Assembly (NCBI GenBank): GCA_964480945.1
Contig: CAYZRX010000005.1
Span: forward strand, 1-64,000
Length of the DNA stretch: 64,000 bases
Reading direction: 5' to 3'
From: VGWB01 sp964480945
GTDB lineage: Bacteria; Bacteroidota; Ignavibacteria; UBA10030
A program made the translations under genes and the position numbers. The number at the start of each line of letters is the position of its first letter. The first letter of the stretch is position 1. The notes beneath the pieces are model-generated. The model saw only the letters and a program-made list of their open reading frames with translations. It had not been told where the DNA came from and ran no database searches. Positions 54,584 through 63,103 of this stretch are shown one piece after another.

Positions 54584-57427
54584 TCACTTCATCTTGATGG
54601 ATTGCTCGGAACCATCGTAGTGCACGGTCACATCGGGAGGCGAGCCGAAATTCAGACCGAGCGGCTTCGTCTTGCTGATCCAGACGATTTCCAATGTCCT
54701 GGTTGAGAGCATCCCGGGAAATTCACCCTGACGATGCCCGATCGTCAGGAGCCCGTCCTTTTCGCTGTAATGCAACGGGATCGTCGAGAATGCGCCTTTT
54801 TCGTAGTTGTAGTTCACACCCTCATCTTCATAAAGCGTGAAGGAGCCATCGCTGCCCGTAAAAACGAACAAACGAATAGGATCTGCCGGCTTTTCCGCCG
54901 TGTACTGGATCTCCGGACCGCACGGGAGGATCGATCCTTCCTTCACAAACACGGGGATCTGCTCGTAGGGTGCTTCCGCTTCGAGCGTCTGACCTCCCTT
55001 GAAATAGCGACCGGAGTGGAGATCATACCATCCTGTTCCGGAGGGAAGATAGACCGAACGCGTCCGCGCTTTGTATTCGGTCACCGGATTGACCAGCAAT
55101 GACGGACCGAACATAAACTGGTCGCCGATATTGAGCACGTTCTGGTCATTGCCGAAGTCAAAGACCAACGCCCGCATGATCGTGTAGTCGTTCTGGGTGA
55201 CAGACCCGGTCAGCGAATAAATGTACGGCATCAACCGATAGCGCAGCTTGTCATAGGCAAGCATCGACTGGTACGCCGGGTGATCGTCGGGCGCGACATT
55301 GAACATTTCCCGATACGGAAACTGGCCGTGGACGCGGAACACGGGGCAAAACGCGCCGAACTGGAACCAGCGGGTCATCAGCTCGCGCCACTCCTCGAGA
55401 TCGGCATCGTTCGGATGCTCGTAGCGCTGTTCCACGGCAAAGCCGCCGATGTCGGTCGTCCAGTATGGGATGCCGGACAACGAAAAATTCAGGCCCGCCG
55501 AAATCTGAGCCTTCAGGTCGTACCAACGGGCAGCGACATCACCACTCCACGTTACAGCAGGAAAGCGCTGCTGCCCCGCGAACGCGGAACGAGTGAGAAT
55601 GAACACGCGTTGATTGGGATTCACCTTACGCTGTCCCTCGTACACAGCCTGACAATTCATGAGGGAGTACGTATTGAGGTAGCGAGAAGCGCTTCCGAGG
55701 CCGGTCGGTCCTTGTCGGAGAATGGTCTCCGTTCTGGAGAGATTCGAGCAAATGTCCGGCTCGGTGCAGTCCAGCCACCATGCGTCGGATCCCTTCGAAA
55801 ACAGTTTCTCGTTGATCTGTTTCCAGTAGAGCTCGCGCGCTCCTTCGCTGTAAGGATCGTAGAACGTGGAGACGTATCCGGGTCCCACCCAATCCCGCTG
55901 GCCTTTCTCAACGTTCCACATATAGAGCCAGCCGTGTTCCTTGAATTCCTCGAAGTGTCTCGTCCCCACATAGAACTTTGGCCACACTGAAATCATAATC
56001 TGCGTGTGAAGATCGTTGTGCACCTCCTTCACCATCCCGTCTGGGTCCGGGTACCGCGTAGAATCAAATTCGTGGCTGCCCCACTGGTCCTCCTTCCAAT
56101 AGAACCAGTCCTGAACGATGTTGTCGAGTGGAATCCGGCGCTTGCGGAATTCCTTGACCACCGAAAGCAGCTCGTCCTGCGTCCGATAGCGCTCGCGGCA
56201 TTGCCACAATCCCATTGCCCACTTGGGCATCATGGAAGCTTTACCGGTGATTTCGCGATACCCATGAATCACCTCGTCGAGGTTCTCCCCGTGCACAAAG
56301 TAGTAGTCGATCTGATCCGCGACGTCGGAGTAGAGAGAGATGGTGTTCTTGCTCTTTTCGCTCTCCGGTCCGAGACACTTCAGACCGATGAACCCGCCGG
56401 TGTGGACCCACTCGATCTTGATCGGATACCTCTTCCCGGCTTCCATGCGGAGATTCAACAGATAGGTCCACGGGAGCCAGTTCTGGCGCCACGCATCGAC
56501 CACGAGCTTGCCGCCTAGCCACATCCGCGTATAGCCGCAGGAATAGAGCCTGAGCTTGTGGATGCCTGTCTCATCGCTCTCCAGCTCTCCGCTCCAGCGG
56601 ACGGCGGCAACGTTCTCCTGAAATCCGGGCGGATACTCGTCGTTCACATCGATGAACTCGTGCTCGATCCTCTGCTCGGACCGCGAGGTGTAAAGGGATG
56701 TCAGACTCGTGTCTTTGAAATACTCGGCGGTCAGTCCTCCCGCTTTGCCATCCTTGCCATAGAGTTTGAGTGTGGATAGAGACTGATAGTCTCGAATGTC
56801 TCCAAACTTCGTGTGCGAATTATTGTCCCAAAGAATCCCGTACTCCTTGTTGGAGACGAGAAAAGGAACCACGGCAACAATGTTGTATTGCCAGAGGTCC
56901 ACATCGTGGTTTTTGTAGTTCATGACGTCGTTTTGGTGCTGGCCCAACCCGTAGAACGCTTCATCGTCGGAAGAATCGAAGACCTGACGGATATGAAATG
57001 TGCTTTCGCCCATCACATCAGCGGGCGTGATGGTTTTGCCTCCGTCTTCCTTTTCCCCAAGAAGCAATCGGCCTTGAGCATCATAGAAGGCGATTGCCCC
57101 CGTTGTCGTCTGCACTCGCACCGTGAGCTTCGATGTGGTAATCTCCGTCCAGTCCCCTTTCACTTTCATCGACCAGGGCACCGACCCCCACGTGGTCTTG
57201 TCCACCATCAGACTTGGACGGGCTGAGAACGATCGCCCCGGCGTCGCAATGACGCGGATGATATCCTCGGCACACACCTGAACCTTCACCTGCTGCGCTT
57301 CGGTATCCCTTTGCTTCGTGATCTTGAAAAGGACACCGTCGGCTTGCTTCTCCTGAGGGGAAGAGTGCTGCACGACGATGACGAGGCAAGCGACGATGAA
57401 CGTAACCTGCCAATGCTTTGATCTCAT
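54584..57427 (-). CDS. GH31 alpha-xylosidase with PA14 insert in the N-terminal region
   Basis: A 947-residue secreted GH31 enzyme. The catalytic barrel has WPKFYVGT and the nucleophile D553 in DAWWLDCTEPDI, followed by TRSAFAGQQRFPAVTWSGDV and GIPYWTTDIGGF. A PA14 module (LTAEYFKDTSL to IGLKCLG) is inserted at about 228-365, before the barrel, as in the characterised Cellvibrio xyloglucan alpha-xylosidase. It would remove the xylose from xyloglucan oligosaccharides. The ATG at 57427 has AGAGGA upstream and a clear signal peptide; the frame begins further up with a GTG overlapping the upstream stop. It is 31 nt from GH2. Confidence 0.92.
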   Translation of the reverse strand: MRSKHWQVTFIVACLVIVVQHSSPQEKQADGVLFKITKQRDTEAQQVKVQVCAEDIIRVIATPGRSFSARPSLMVDKTTWGSVPWSMKVKGDWTEITTSKLTVRVQTTTGAIAFYDAQGRLLLGEKEDGGKTITPADVMGESTFHIRQVFDSSDDEAFYGLGQHQNDVMNYKNHDVDLWQYNIVAVVPFLVSNKEYGILWDNNSHTKFGDIRDYQSLSTLKLYGKDGKAGGLTAEYFKDTSLTSLYTSRSEQRIEHEFIDVNDEYPPGFQENVAAVRWSGELESDETGIHKLRLYSCGYTRMWLGGKLVVDAWRQNWLPWTYLLNLRMEAGKRYPIKIEWVHTGGFIGLKCLGPESEKSKNTISLYSDVADQIDYYFVHGENLDEVIHGYREITGKASMMPKWAMGLWQCRERYRTQDELLSVVKEFRKRRIPLDNIVQDWFYWKEDQWGSHEFDSTRYPDPDGMVKEVHNDLHTQIMISVWPKFYVGTRHFEEFKEHGWLYMWNVEKGQRDWVGPGYVSTFYDPYSEGARELYWKQINEKLFSKGSDAWWLDCTEPDICSNLSRTETILRQGPTGLGSASRYLNTYSLMNCQAVYEGQRKVNPNQRVFILTRSAFAGQQRFPAVTWSGDVAARWYDLKAQISAGLNFSLSGIPYWTTDIGGFAVEQRYEHPNDADLEEWRELMTRWFQFGAFCPVFRVHGQFPYREMFNVAPDDHPAYQSMLAYDKLRYRLMPYIYSLTGSVTQNDYTIMRALVFDFGNDQNVLNIGDQFMFGPSLLVNPVTEYKARTRSVYLPSGTGWYDLHSGRYFKGGQTLEAEAPYEQIPVFVKEGSILPCGPEIQYTAEKPADPIRLFVFTGSDGSFTLYEDEGVNYNYEKGAFSTIPLHYSEKDGLLTIGHRQGEFPGMLSTRTLEIVWISKTKPLGLNFGSPPDVTVHYDGSEQSIKMK

Positions 57428-57507
57428 GATGCGTCCTCTCAATGCCTCACTGACTGTGAATCCTCGGATGATCCCAACTGGGACAAGCGCACTGGTTCGC
57501 CGCTTTC

Positions 57508-60327
57508 TCACTCGGGCAAACGCACATCAACTTCAGTGCCGTCGTATTCCACGATCTTGTCCGGATCTGGAGTTGTGTCAATCCCCACTCCGTGATTCCC
57601 GGAAACGACGACGATCCTGAAGCGTCTCTTTCTTATCATACCGGGAAACGTTCCTTGACGCTTTCCAATTGTCAGCGTCCGGTGGGCCTCGTTCCATCTG
57701 AAGTCGACAGTAGCATAAATCCCTTTCTCATAATTGTAATTGTCATTCTCATCCTCGTACAAGACAAAGCGCCCATCAGCACCCGGATAAATGCGCAGTT
57801 CGAAAGGATCTGCCGGCTTCTCTGTTGCATACTGAACAAACGGACCCATCGGGAGAATGGAGCCAACTCTGACAAAGAGAGGTGTTTTGTCGATTGGTGC
57901 GTCCGAGGCTCTCTCCTGGCCGCCATGGAATTTCTCACCCGTCCAGAAATCAATCCATCCCTCCGATCGGGGGAGATAGACCGGGCGCGTCTTGGGATGA
58001 TCCTCAACCGTTTGCTCTTTCGCAAAAATCGAGGGGGTTTTCCAGAAGAGTCTCATCCGTGCCGCACCCGTGGATGAGTTTTCGGTCTCGAGAACGAAAC
58101 CGTATTCTCTTCCCGCGATCAAGTCGACGGTGTCGGTATACTGTTCCACGCTGGTGTAGACGATCGGAAGCCGCTCGCCATCAAGATACATTCTCTTGGC
58201 GTCATAACTTTTCATGTGGAACTGGTGTCTTCCCGTTTCCTTTGGAATGAGTCTCCCTTCCCAACGAATGGAGAACATCGAGTCCGTCACATAGCTGGGC
58301 CTGCCGGTGTACCAAACGATGTCGATGTTGGGCACAATCTCTTCCTTGCCGAGACTCCCGTACTTATTGTCCCTGTAGTAGCTCACACGTAGGCCGGGCT
58401 TCCCATCGTTCGTCTTGAAGTACTCCGGATCAATGAGAACGCTTGGCTCAGGTGGACGATGATACTGAGGGTGCGTCACGGGACAAACCATGATGGACGG
58501 CCCGAACATGAACTGATCGTCAATAGAGTAGGTTCTCTTGTCTGCGGCAAAATCCATCGGAAGGCCGCGCATCACTGTATAGCCTTCACTCGTCACCTTC
58601 CAGGCCAGTGAATAGATGTAGGGCAGGAGGCGGTATCGCAACTGGTCGAATTTCAGGATAGGCTCGACGAATTCGCCCATCTCCCATATCTCCCGCGGCG
58701 TTTCGGAACCATGGGACCGGAAGATAGGACAGAACGCACCAAACTGGAACATGCGGGCGTACAGCTCCTGGTACGCCGGATCTTTGCCGCCCCTCGTGAA
58801 CACGCCATCATACGCCCCCAGGACAAAGCCTCCGATATCAAATGTCCAGTACGGCACGCCTGACATGCAATGATTGAGGCCCGCTGAGATCTGGCGCCGA
58901 TAGACGTCCCAGCTTGCCCCGATATCGCCCGACCATGTTGTGGCGGCATTCCGTTGCTGACCGGCAAACGTCGACCTCGTCAGGATGTAACATCGGCGAT
59001 CGGGTATATCCTTTCTCCAGTCTTCATGAAGACTGCTGGTCATCACGAGCGAGTAAGGATTCAGGTAGCGCGCGAAGGTTCCCAAGAAGTTGTTGTCAAC
59101 ACGCTTCATCTCGTACTCTGTCGACTCCTTTGTCATCGCGTTGACGACATCGGGTTCGGTCGAATCTATCCAAAGAGCATCGATGCCCTTGGAAAGAAGC
59201 CCTTTCTTGAGATAGCTCCAGTAGAGGCTGTCGGCGGCGGGATTGTAGGCATCGTAGTATTTGAAGCCAGCCCATCCTACTGGTGAGTACAAGTAGCCAT
59301 GCTTGTACATCTCTCTGTAGATCTCCGTCTGCGGACCAAGGGCGGGCCAAATGGAGATCATCATGTGGTAGTGCATGGTGTGAAGACGTTCGAGCATCTC
59401 GGCCGGTGTCGGGAAAAGGGTCTTGTCGAAGAACATACCGCCCCAGTGTTCGGGTCCGTTCCAGTAATCCCAATCCTGAACGATATTGTCAATCGGCATC
59501 CTCCGTTCGCGATACTCAACAGCAACGTTCATCAGCTCATCCTGGGTGTGGTAGTGCTCCTTGCTTTGCCAGTACCCGTATGCCCATCTCCCATAAAGAG
59601 GAGCCTGTCCGGTCAACTTCCGATAGCCTGCGATCACCTCATCCATATTCTTGCCGCGGATGACATAGTAGTCGATATTATCGGCAACGTCCGACCAAAG
59701 GGAGGCCTTCTTCTCTCCATCATCTTCATAGATTGTTTTGGAATAGTTGTCCCAGAGAATGCCATAATTGTTGGTTGAGATCAAGAAGGGGATGACCGCC
59801 TCGGTGTTCGATTGCACCAGTTTCACGGTCCTTCCGCGGTAATTCATGTACCCATCTTGATGTTGACCAAGACCGTAGATTCCTTCATCAGGGCTGAGCT
59901 CGAACGTCTGCCTGATGCTGAACGCTGAATCAGCCCTGTAGACCACGGGTACGAACTCGCAGTCGACTTCTTTCAAGATCGTGTTGCCCTTGAGATCGCT
60001 CATGACGAGTCTGCCGCGCTCTTGTGCGATAGTCACCTTGAGCGTTCGGCAGCTTAGTATCACGTTGTCCCGATCCCGCTCCAGTTTCACCGGTAGAGAA
60101 GGCAGGCTATCCAGAATGACGCAGAGGCTGGTCTTCTTGTCCGTCACGGTCGGCTTCCATCGCACCACCCGCACAATATTGTCGTCATAAAACTGGACTT
60201 TTACGTTCATGAGGGATGAGTTCACAACGGCTCCGTTCTTGATCTGTTGAACGGCCTGATTCTCGGCCGAACTCAGATGTGGGGATGCCAGTGTCGAAAT
60301 GAGGATTGCAGCGAAGCTGATTCTCAT
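57508..60327 (-). CDS. GH31 alpha-glycosidase with PA14 insert after the barrel
   Basis: A 939-residue secreted GH31 paralogue. Barrel motifs are clear: WAYGYWQSKEHYHTQDEL, NIVQDWDYWNG, nucleophile D388 in LWIDSTEPDV, TRSTFAGQQRNAATTWSGDI and GVPYWTFDIGGF. The PA14-like module (VSYYRDNKYGSLG to RMRLFWKTP) lies at about 645-765, in the C-terminal domain, which differs from the neighbour. Specificity is probably alpha-xylosidase or alpha-glucosidase on xyloglucan-type oligomers. GGAG precedes the ATG at 60327, and the signal peptide is MRISFAAILISTLASPHLSSA. The next GH31 begins 80 nt downstream. Confidence 0.9.
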   Translation of the reverse strand: MRISFAAILISTLASPHLSSAENQAVQQIKNGAVVNSSLMNVKVQFYDDNIVRVVRWKPTVTDKKTSLCVILDSLPSLPVKLERDRDNVILSCRTLKVTIAQERGRLVMSDLKGNTILKEVDCEFVPVVYRADSAFSIRQTFELSPDEGIYGLGQHQDGYMNYRGRTVKLVQSNTEAVIPFLISTNNYGILWDNYSKTIYEDDGEKKASLWSDVADNIDYYVIRGKNMDEVIAGYRKLTGQAPLYGRWAYGYWQSKEHYHTQDELMNVAVEYRERRMPIDNIVQDWDYWNGPEHWGGMFFDKTLFPTPAEMLERLHTMHYHMMISIWPALGPQTEIYREMYKHGYLYSPVGWAGFKYYDAYNPAADSLYWSYLKKGLLSKGIDALWIDSTEPDVVNAMTKESTEYEMKRVDNNFLGTFARYLNPYSLVMTSSLHEDWRKDIPDRRCYILTRSTFAGQQRNAATTWSGDIGASWDVYRRQISAGLNHCMSGVPYWTFDIGGFVLGAYDGVFTRGGKDPAYQELYARMFQFGAFCPIFRSHGSETPREIWEMGEFVEPILKFDQLRYRLLPYIYSLAWKVTSEGYTVMRGLPMDFAADKRTYSIDDQFMFGPSIMVCPVTHPQYHRPPEPSVLIDPEYFKTNDGKPGLRVSYYRDNKYGSLGKEEIVPNIDIVWYTGRPSYVTDSMFSIRWEGRLIPKETGRHQFHMKSYDAKRMYLDGERLPIVYTSVEQYTDTVDLIAGREYGFVLETENSSTGAARMRLFWKTPSIFAKEQTVEDHPKTRPVYLPRSEGWIDFWTGEKFHGGQERASDAPIDKTPLFVRVGSILPMGPFVQYATEKPADPFELRIYPGADGRFVLYEDENDNYNYEKGIYATVDFRWNEAHRTLTIGKRQGTFPGMIRKRRFRIVVVSGNHGVGIDTTPDPDKIVEYDGTEVDVRLPE

Positions 60328-60791
60328 GAGATCCGCTCCATTCTATGTTGCGCACGCATCGTCAGTTTCTTACGTGCACCTCTGAAGGTATATCACTGGC
60401 GAGGAAGCAGCCAAGGACCCTCTCCATGATGAGCTCTTCTGCTTCCCCCGCGCAGATGTCGGACACCGATGAAACTGCCCTCGACCGATTCACCTGGTCC
60501 GGGCGGCCGTGGACGACCATCCGAGGCGATGAAGGCTGGGCGCATCAGTGTACGGACCCTTCTTGTGACAGCTCCGGACGGACCAGTGTGTCGCTAGCTC
60601 TGGGTCTACCGGTATTCTGCAGCTCGACTGACCAACGAGATACACTGAACGGGGGAGAGGGTCATGCTGTCAGAATGTGGACTCTACACTCTCCTGTAAA
60701 CCCGGGTGCACCCCGAAGGATGAACCGCAGTGGGCAAGAGATTTCCGCAGCGCTGACCTACAACTGTCCTAAGATCGGCACGCTCCGATTG
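60328..60791. other. 464-nt intergenic stretch
   Basis: Between the GH31 gene start and the DUF5989 stop, both on the minus strand. It should hold the promoter of the GH31-GH31-GH2 run. A plus-strand frame of 202 codons overlaps it and the DUF5989 gene but has no recognisable domain. No clear terminator after DUF5989 was found. Confidence 0.4.
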
Positions 60792-60971
60792 CTAGAACAG
60801 TGTGTAGATAAACGGGGCGAGCGCCGAACCTTGGGTCAGAATAATGAACAACCCCAAGAGGAGCAGAACGAAAATGATTGGCCCAAGCCACCACTTTTTT
60901 CGCACTCGCATGAACGCCCAGAGCTCACCGAAGATCGTCAGCTTCCTGCGTAGGTTCTTCAACCTCCCCAT
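60792..60971 (-). CDS. DUF5989 membrane micro-protein
   Basis: A 59-residue protein below the usual size cutoff. It has a basic N-terminus, FGELWAFMRVRKKWW, one transmembrane helix (IIFVLLLLGLFIILT) and the family's closing SALAPFIYTLF. The pattern matches DUF5989, which is repeatedly encoded next to NodU-type carbamoyltransferases. AGGA lies just upstream of the ATG at 60971, and the gene begins 7 nt after the carbamoyltransferase stop, so the two are co-transcribed. Function is unknown; a partner or membrane anchor for the carbamoyltransferase is inferred. Confidence 0.88.
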   Translation of the reverse strand: MGRLKNLRRKLTIFGELWAFMRVRKKWWLGPIIFVLLLLGLFIILTQGSALAPFIYTLF

Positions 60972-60978
60972 AGGTTCC

Positions 60979-62712
60979 TCAGTCTAGTTCAAATTCTTCT
61001 TCAACCACTTCCTTGGTGGGTCCCAGCTTCCCTTTTTCGATGATGAAACTCCCCATCACGAGGACGTCCATTTCTGTCCTCATGAAGCATCGCCACGCGT
61101 CCTCCGGCGTGCAAACGATCGGCTCTCCGCGGACATTGAAGGACGTATTGATCATCACGGGACAGCCGGTCTGGCGATCGAACTCCGTAATCAAATCGTA
61201 GAACAACGGGTTTTGGTCGCGAGAGATCGTCTGAAGCCGGGCAGAGCCGTCGACGTGCGTGACGGCCGGGATCATCTTGTGGTCGATACAGACATCGGCG
61301 ACAAAGAGCATGAACGGGCTCGGCCGATCGAAATCGAAGTAGTCTCTTGCCCGTTCCTCCAGGACTGTCGGAGCAAAAGGCCGAAAGCTTTCTCGAAACT
61401 TGATCTTCAAGTTGACGATCGTCTGATTCTTGGCATTCCGCGCGTCTGCCAGGATGCTGCGGCTCCCGAGGGCCCGCGGCCCAAACTCCATTCGTCCCTG
61501 AAACCACCCCACGACTTTCTGTTCAGCAATAAGTCTGGCTGTTTCCTGCAGCATCTCCTGGCGGGAGCACTTGCTGTACCTTACATTGTTTGACTGCAGA
61601 AGAGCCTCAATCTGGTCATCCGAAAACTCAGGTCCGAGGAAGACATTCTTCATCACATAAGACCGCGGCCTTCCAAGGATGGTGCTATACACAAGGTATG
61701 CCGCGCCCACGGACCCGCCTGCATCCCCGGCCGCCGGCTGAATGAATAGATCGGCAAAGGCGGTGTTCTCCAGAATCTCGCTGTTTGAGATGCAGTTCAG
61801 GGCGACTCCCCCGGCGAGACAGAGGTTTTTCATTCCCGTTTCTTTCTGGACGTGCCGTGCCATCCTCACCATTATGGTGTTTGTCACCTTTTGGAGGGAG
61901 GCCGCGGCATCCTTGTGGAACTGCGTCAGCTTTGCCTCCGGCTCTCTTGCTGGCTCGCCAAAGAGTTCCGCGAATCTTCTCCCCACCATCTTCAGTCCGT
62001 ATTCGTAGGTGAAGTATCTCATGTTCAGCCTGAAGCTCCCATCGTCCTCGATCGAGACCAGTTCTCGCGTGATCAGATCATAGAAGCGAGGCTCACCATA
62101 CGGCGCCAATCCCATGACCTTGTATTCCGCGCTGTTGACTTTGAACCCGAGGTAGTAAGTGAAGGCCGAGTACAGCAACCCGAGAGAATGCGGAAATCCG
62201 ATGTACCGGCTCAACTCGATGTCCGTGCCGCGTCCGACCCCGTAGGTCGTTGTCTCCCACTCACCGACGCCGTCCGCCGTGATGATGGCCGCCTCTTCAA
62301 AGGGAGAGACAAGGAAGGCGCTTGCCGCATGCGAGAGGTGGTGTTCGCAAAACAGGATTTCTCCCTCGTAGCCGAGTTCGCTGTAGATCCTCTGCGGAAT
62401 CCAGATCTTCTCCTTGATCCACACCGGCATCGCTTTGAGGAATGAGGGCAAGCCTTTCGGCCAGGTTGCAAGATACGTTTGGAGAATCCTGTCGAATTTT
62501 ACGAGCGGTTTGTCATAGAAGACCACGTAGTCAAGCTCTTGCGGTCGGAGGCCGGCGTAGCCAAGGCAGAAGTCGACCGCGTGCTTCGGGAAGTTCTGGT
62601 CGTGCTTCTTGCGGGTGAACCGCTCTTCCTGCGCGGCAGCCGTCAGCTGGCCGTTCTGGAGGACTGCTGCCGCTGCATCGTGATAGAAACAGGATATTCC
62701 GAGGATGTTCAT
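60979..62712 (-). CDS. NodU/CmcH-family carbamoyltransferase
   Basis: A 577-residue cytoplasmic enzyme that transfers a carbamoyl group from carbamoyl phosphate (via a carbamoyl adenylate) to a hydroxyl of a sugar or other small molecule. The N-terminal Kae1-like ATPase domain has SCFYHDAAAAVL, EERFTRKKHD, the metal histidines in CEHHLSHAASAF, and LAGGVALNC. The C-terminal YrdC-like carbamoylation domain has GRMEFGPRALGSRSILADAR and ESFRPFAPTVL. Length is normal. It sits between SxtJ (6 nt) and DUF5989 (7 nt) as a three-gene cassette. The acceptor is unknown, perhaps a surface glycan. Confidence 0.95.
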   Translation of the reverse strand: MNILGISCFYHDAAAAVLQNGQLTAAAQEERFTRKKHDQNFPKHAVDFCLGYAGLRPQELDYVVFYDKPLVKFDRILQTYLATWPKGLPSFLKAMPVWIKEKIWIPQRIYSELGYEGEILFCEHHLSHAASAFLVSPFEEAAIITADGVGEWETTTYGVGRGTDIELSRYIGFPHSLGLLYSAFTYYLGFKVNSAEYKVMGLAPYGEPRFYDLITRELVSIEDDGSFRLNMRYFTYEYGLKMVGRRFAELFGEPAREPEAKLTQFHKDAAASLQKVTNTIMVRMARHVQKETGMKNLCLAGGVALNCISNSEILENTAFADLFIQPAAGDAGGSVGAAYLVYSTILGRPRSYVMKNVFLGPEFSDDQIEALLQSNNVRYSKCSRQEMLQETARLIAEQKVVGWFQGRMEFGPRALGSRSILADARNAKNQTIVNLKIKFRESFRPFAPTVLEERARDYFDFDRPSPFMLFVADVCIDHKMIPAVTHVDGSARLQTISRDQNPLFYDLITEFDRQTGCPVMINTSFNVRGEPIVCTPEDAWRCFMRTEMDVLVMGSFIIEKGKLGPTKEVVEEEFELD

Positions 62713-62718
62713 ACGACC

Positions 62719-62967
62719 CTAGAACTGGTGGCGTGCCTGGTCGAGGGTGTGGGCAACAGGTTCCTTCGATCTCCAGAACGAGCGGCTCGGGCGGATGCGG
62801 TGCATGAGGAGATCCTTCCCAACGATCCGAGCAACGAGAGACATCGGACCGATGAGAACGATGTACACAACTGTCAGAAGGAGAGCGGTGTTGGCAATCG
62901 CGAGTGCATGGGCGAATGCCATCCACCACTTGTACACTCTCTGACCAATCTTACGAAGAAGTTTCAT
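62719..62967 (-). CDS. SxtJ-like small membrane protein
   Basis: An 82-residue protein with one or two transmembrane segments (ALAIANTALLLTVVYIVLIGPMSLVARIV) and a conserved-looking C-terminus with SFWRSKEP. This matches the SxtJ family found next to carbamoyltransferases of the NodU type. The ATG at 62967 is chosen over a longer frame to 63018 because it gives the family's usual MKLLRKIG start. The carbamoyltransferase starts 6 nt after its stop. Function is unknown; its constant neighbourhood suggests it works with the carbamoyltransferase and DUF5989 protein. Confidence 0.85.
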   Translation of the reverse strand: MKLLRKIGQRVYKWWMAFAHALAIANTALLLTVVYIVLIGPMSLVARIVGKDLLMHRIRPSRSFWRSKEPVAHTLDQARHQF

Positions 62968-63103
62968 GACAGTCAGCACTCGTTGCGCCAATATATCCAA
63001 AAACACGAGGAATCTCAATGAGCGCCTGAGGGAAGGGAGATGATTTCTGCCGTTTTAGTCTTATATTCCGAGCAGAGACTTGCTAATGGACTGTTGAAGA
63101 GCT

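Noticed and set aside
60328..60440. TTGGC-N10-GC spacing upstream of the GH31 gene, considered as a sigma-54 -24/-12 promoter
   Set aside because: Only the GG and GC dinucleotides match; the bases expected around them (TGGCAC and TTGCA) do not.
60345..60953. A 202-codon plus-strand frame over the intergenic region and DUF5989
   Set aside because: It overlaps the well-supported DUF5989 gene antisense and has no recognisable domain or ribosome site.
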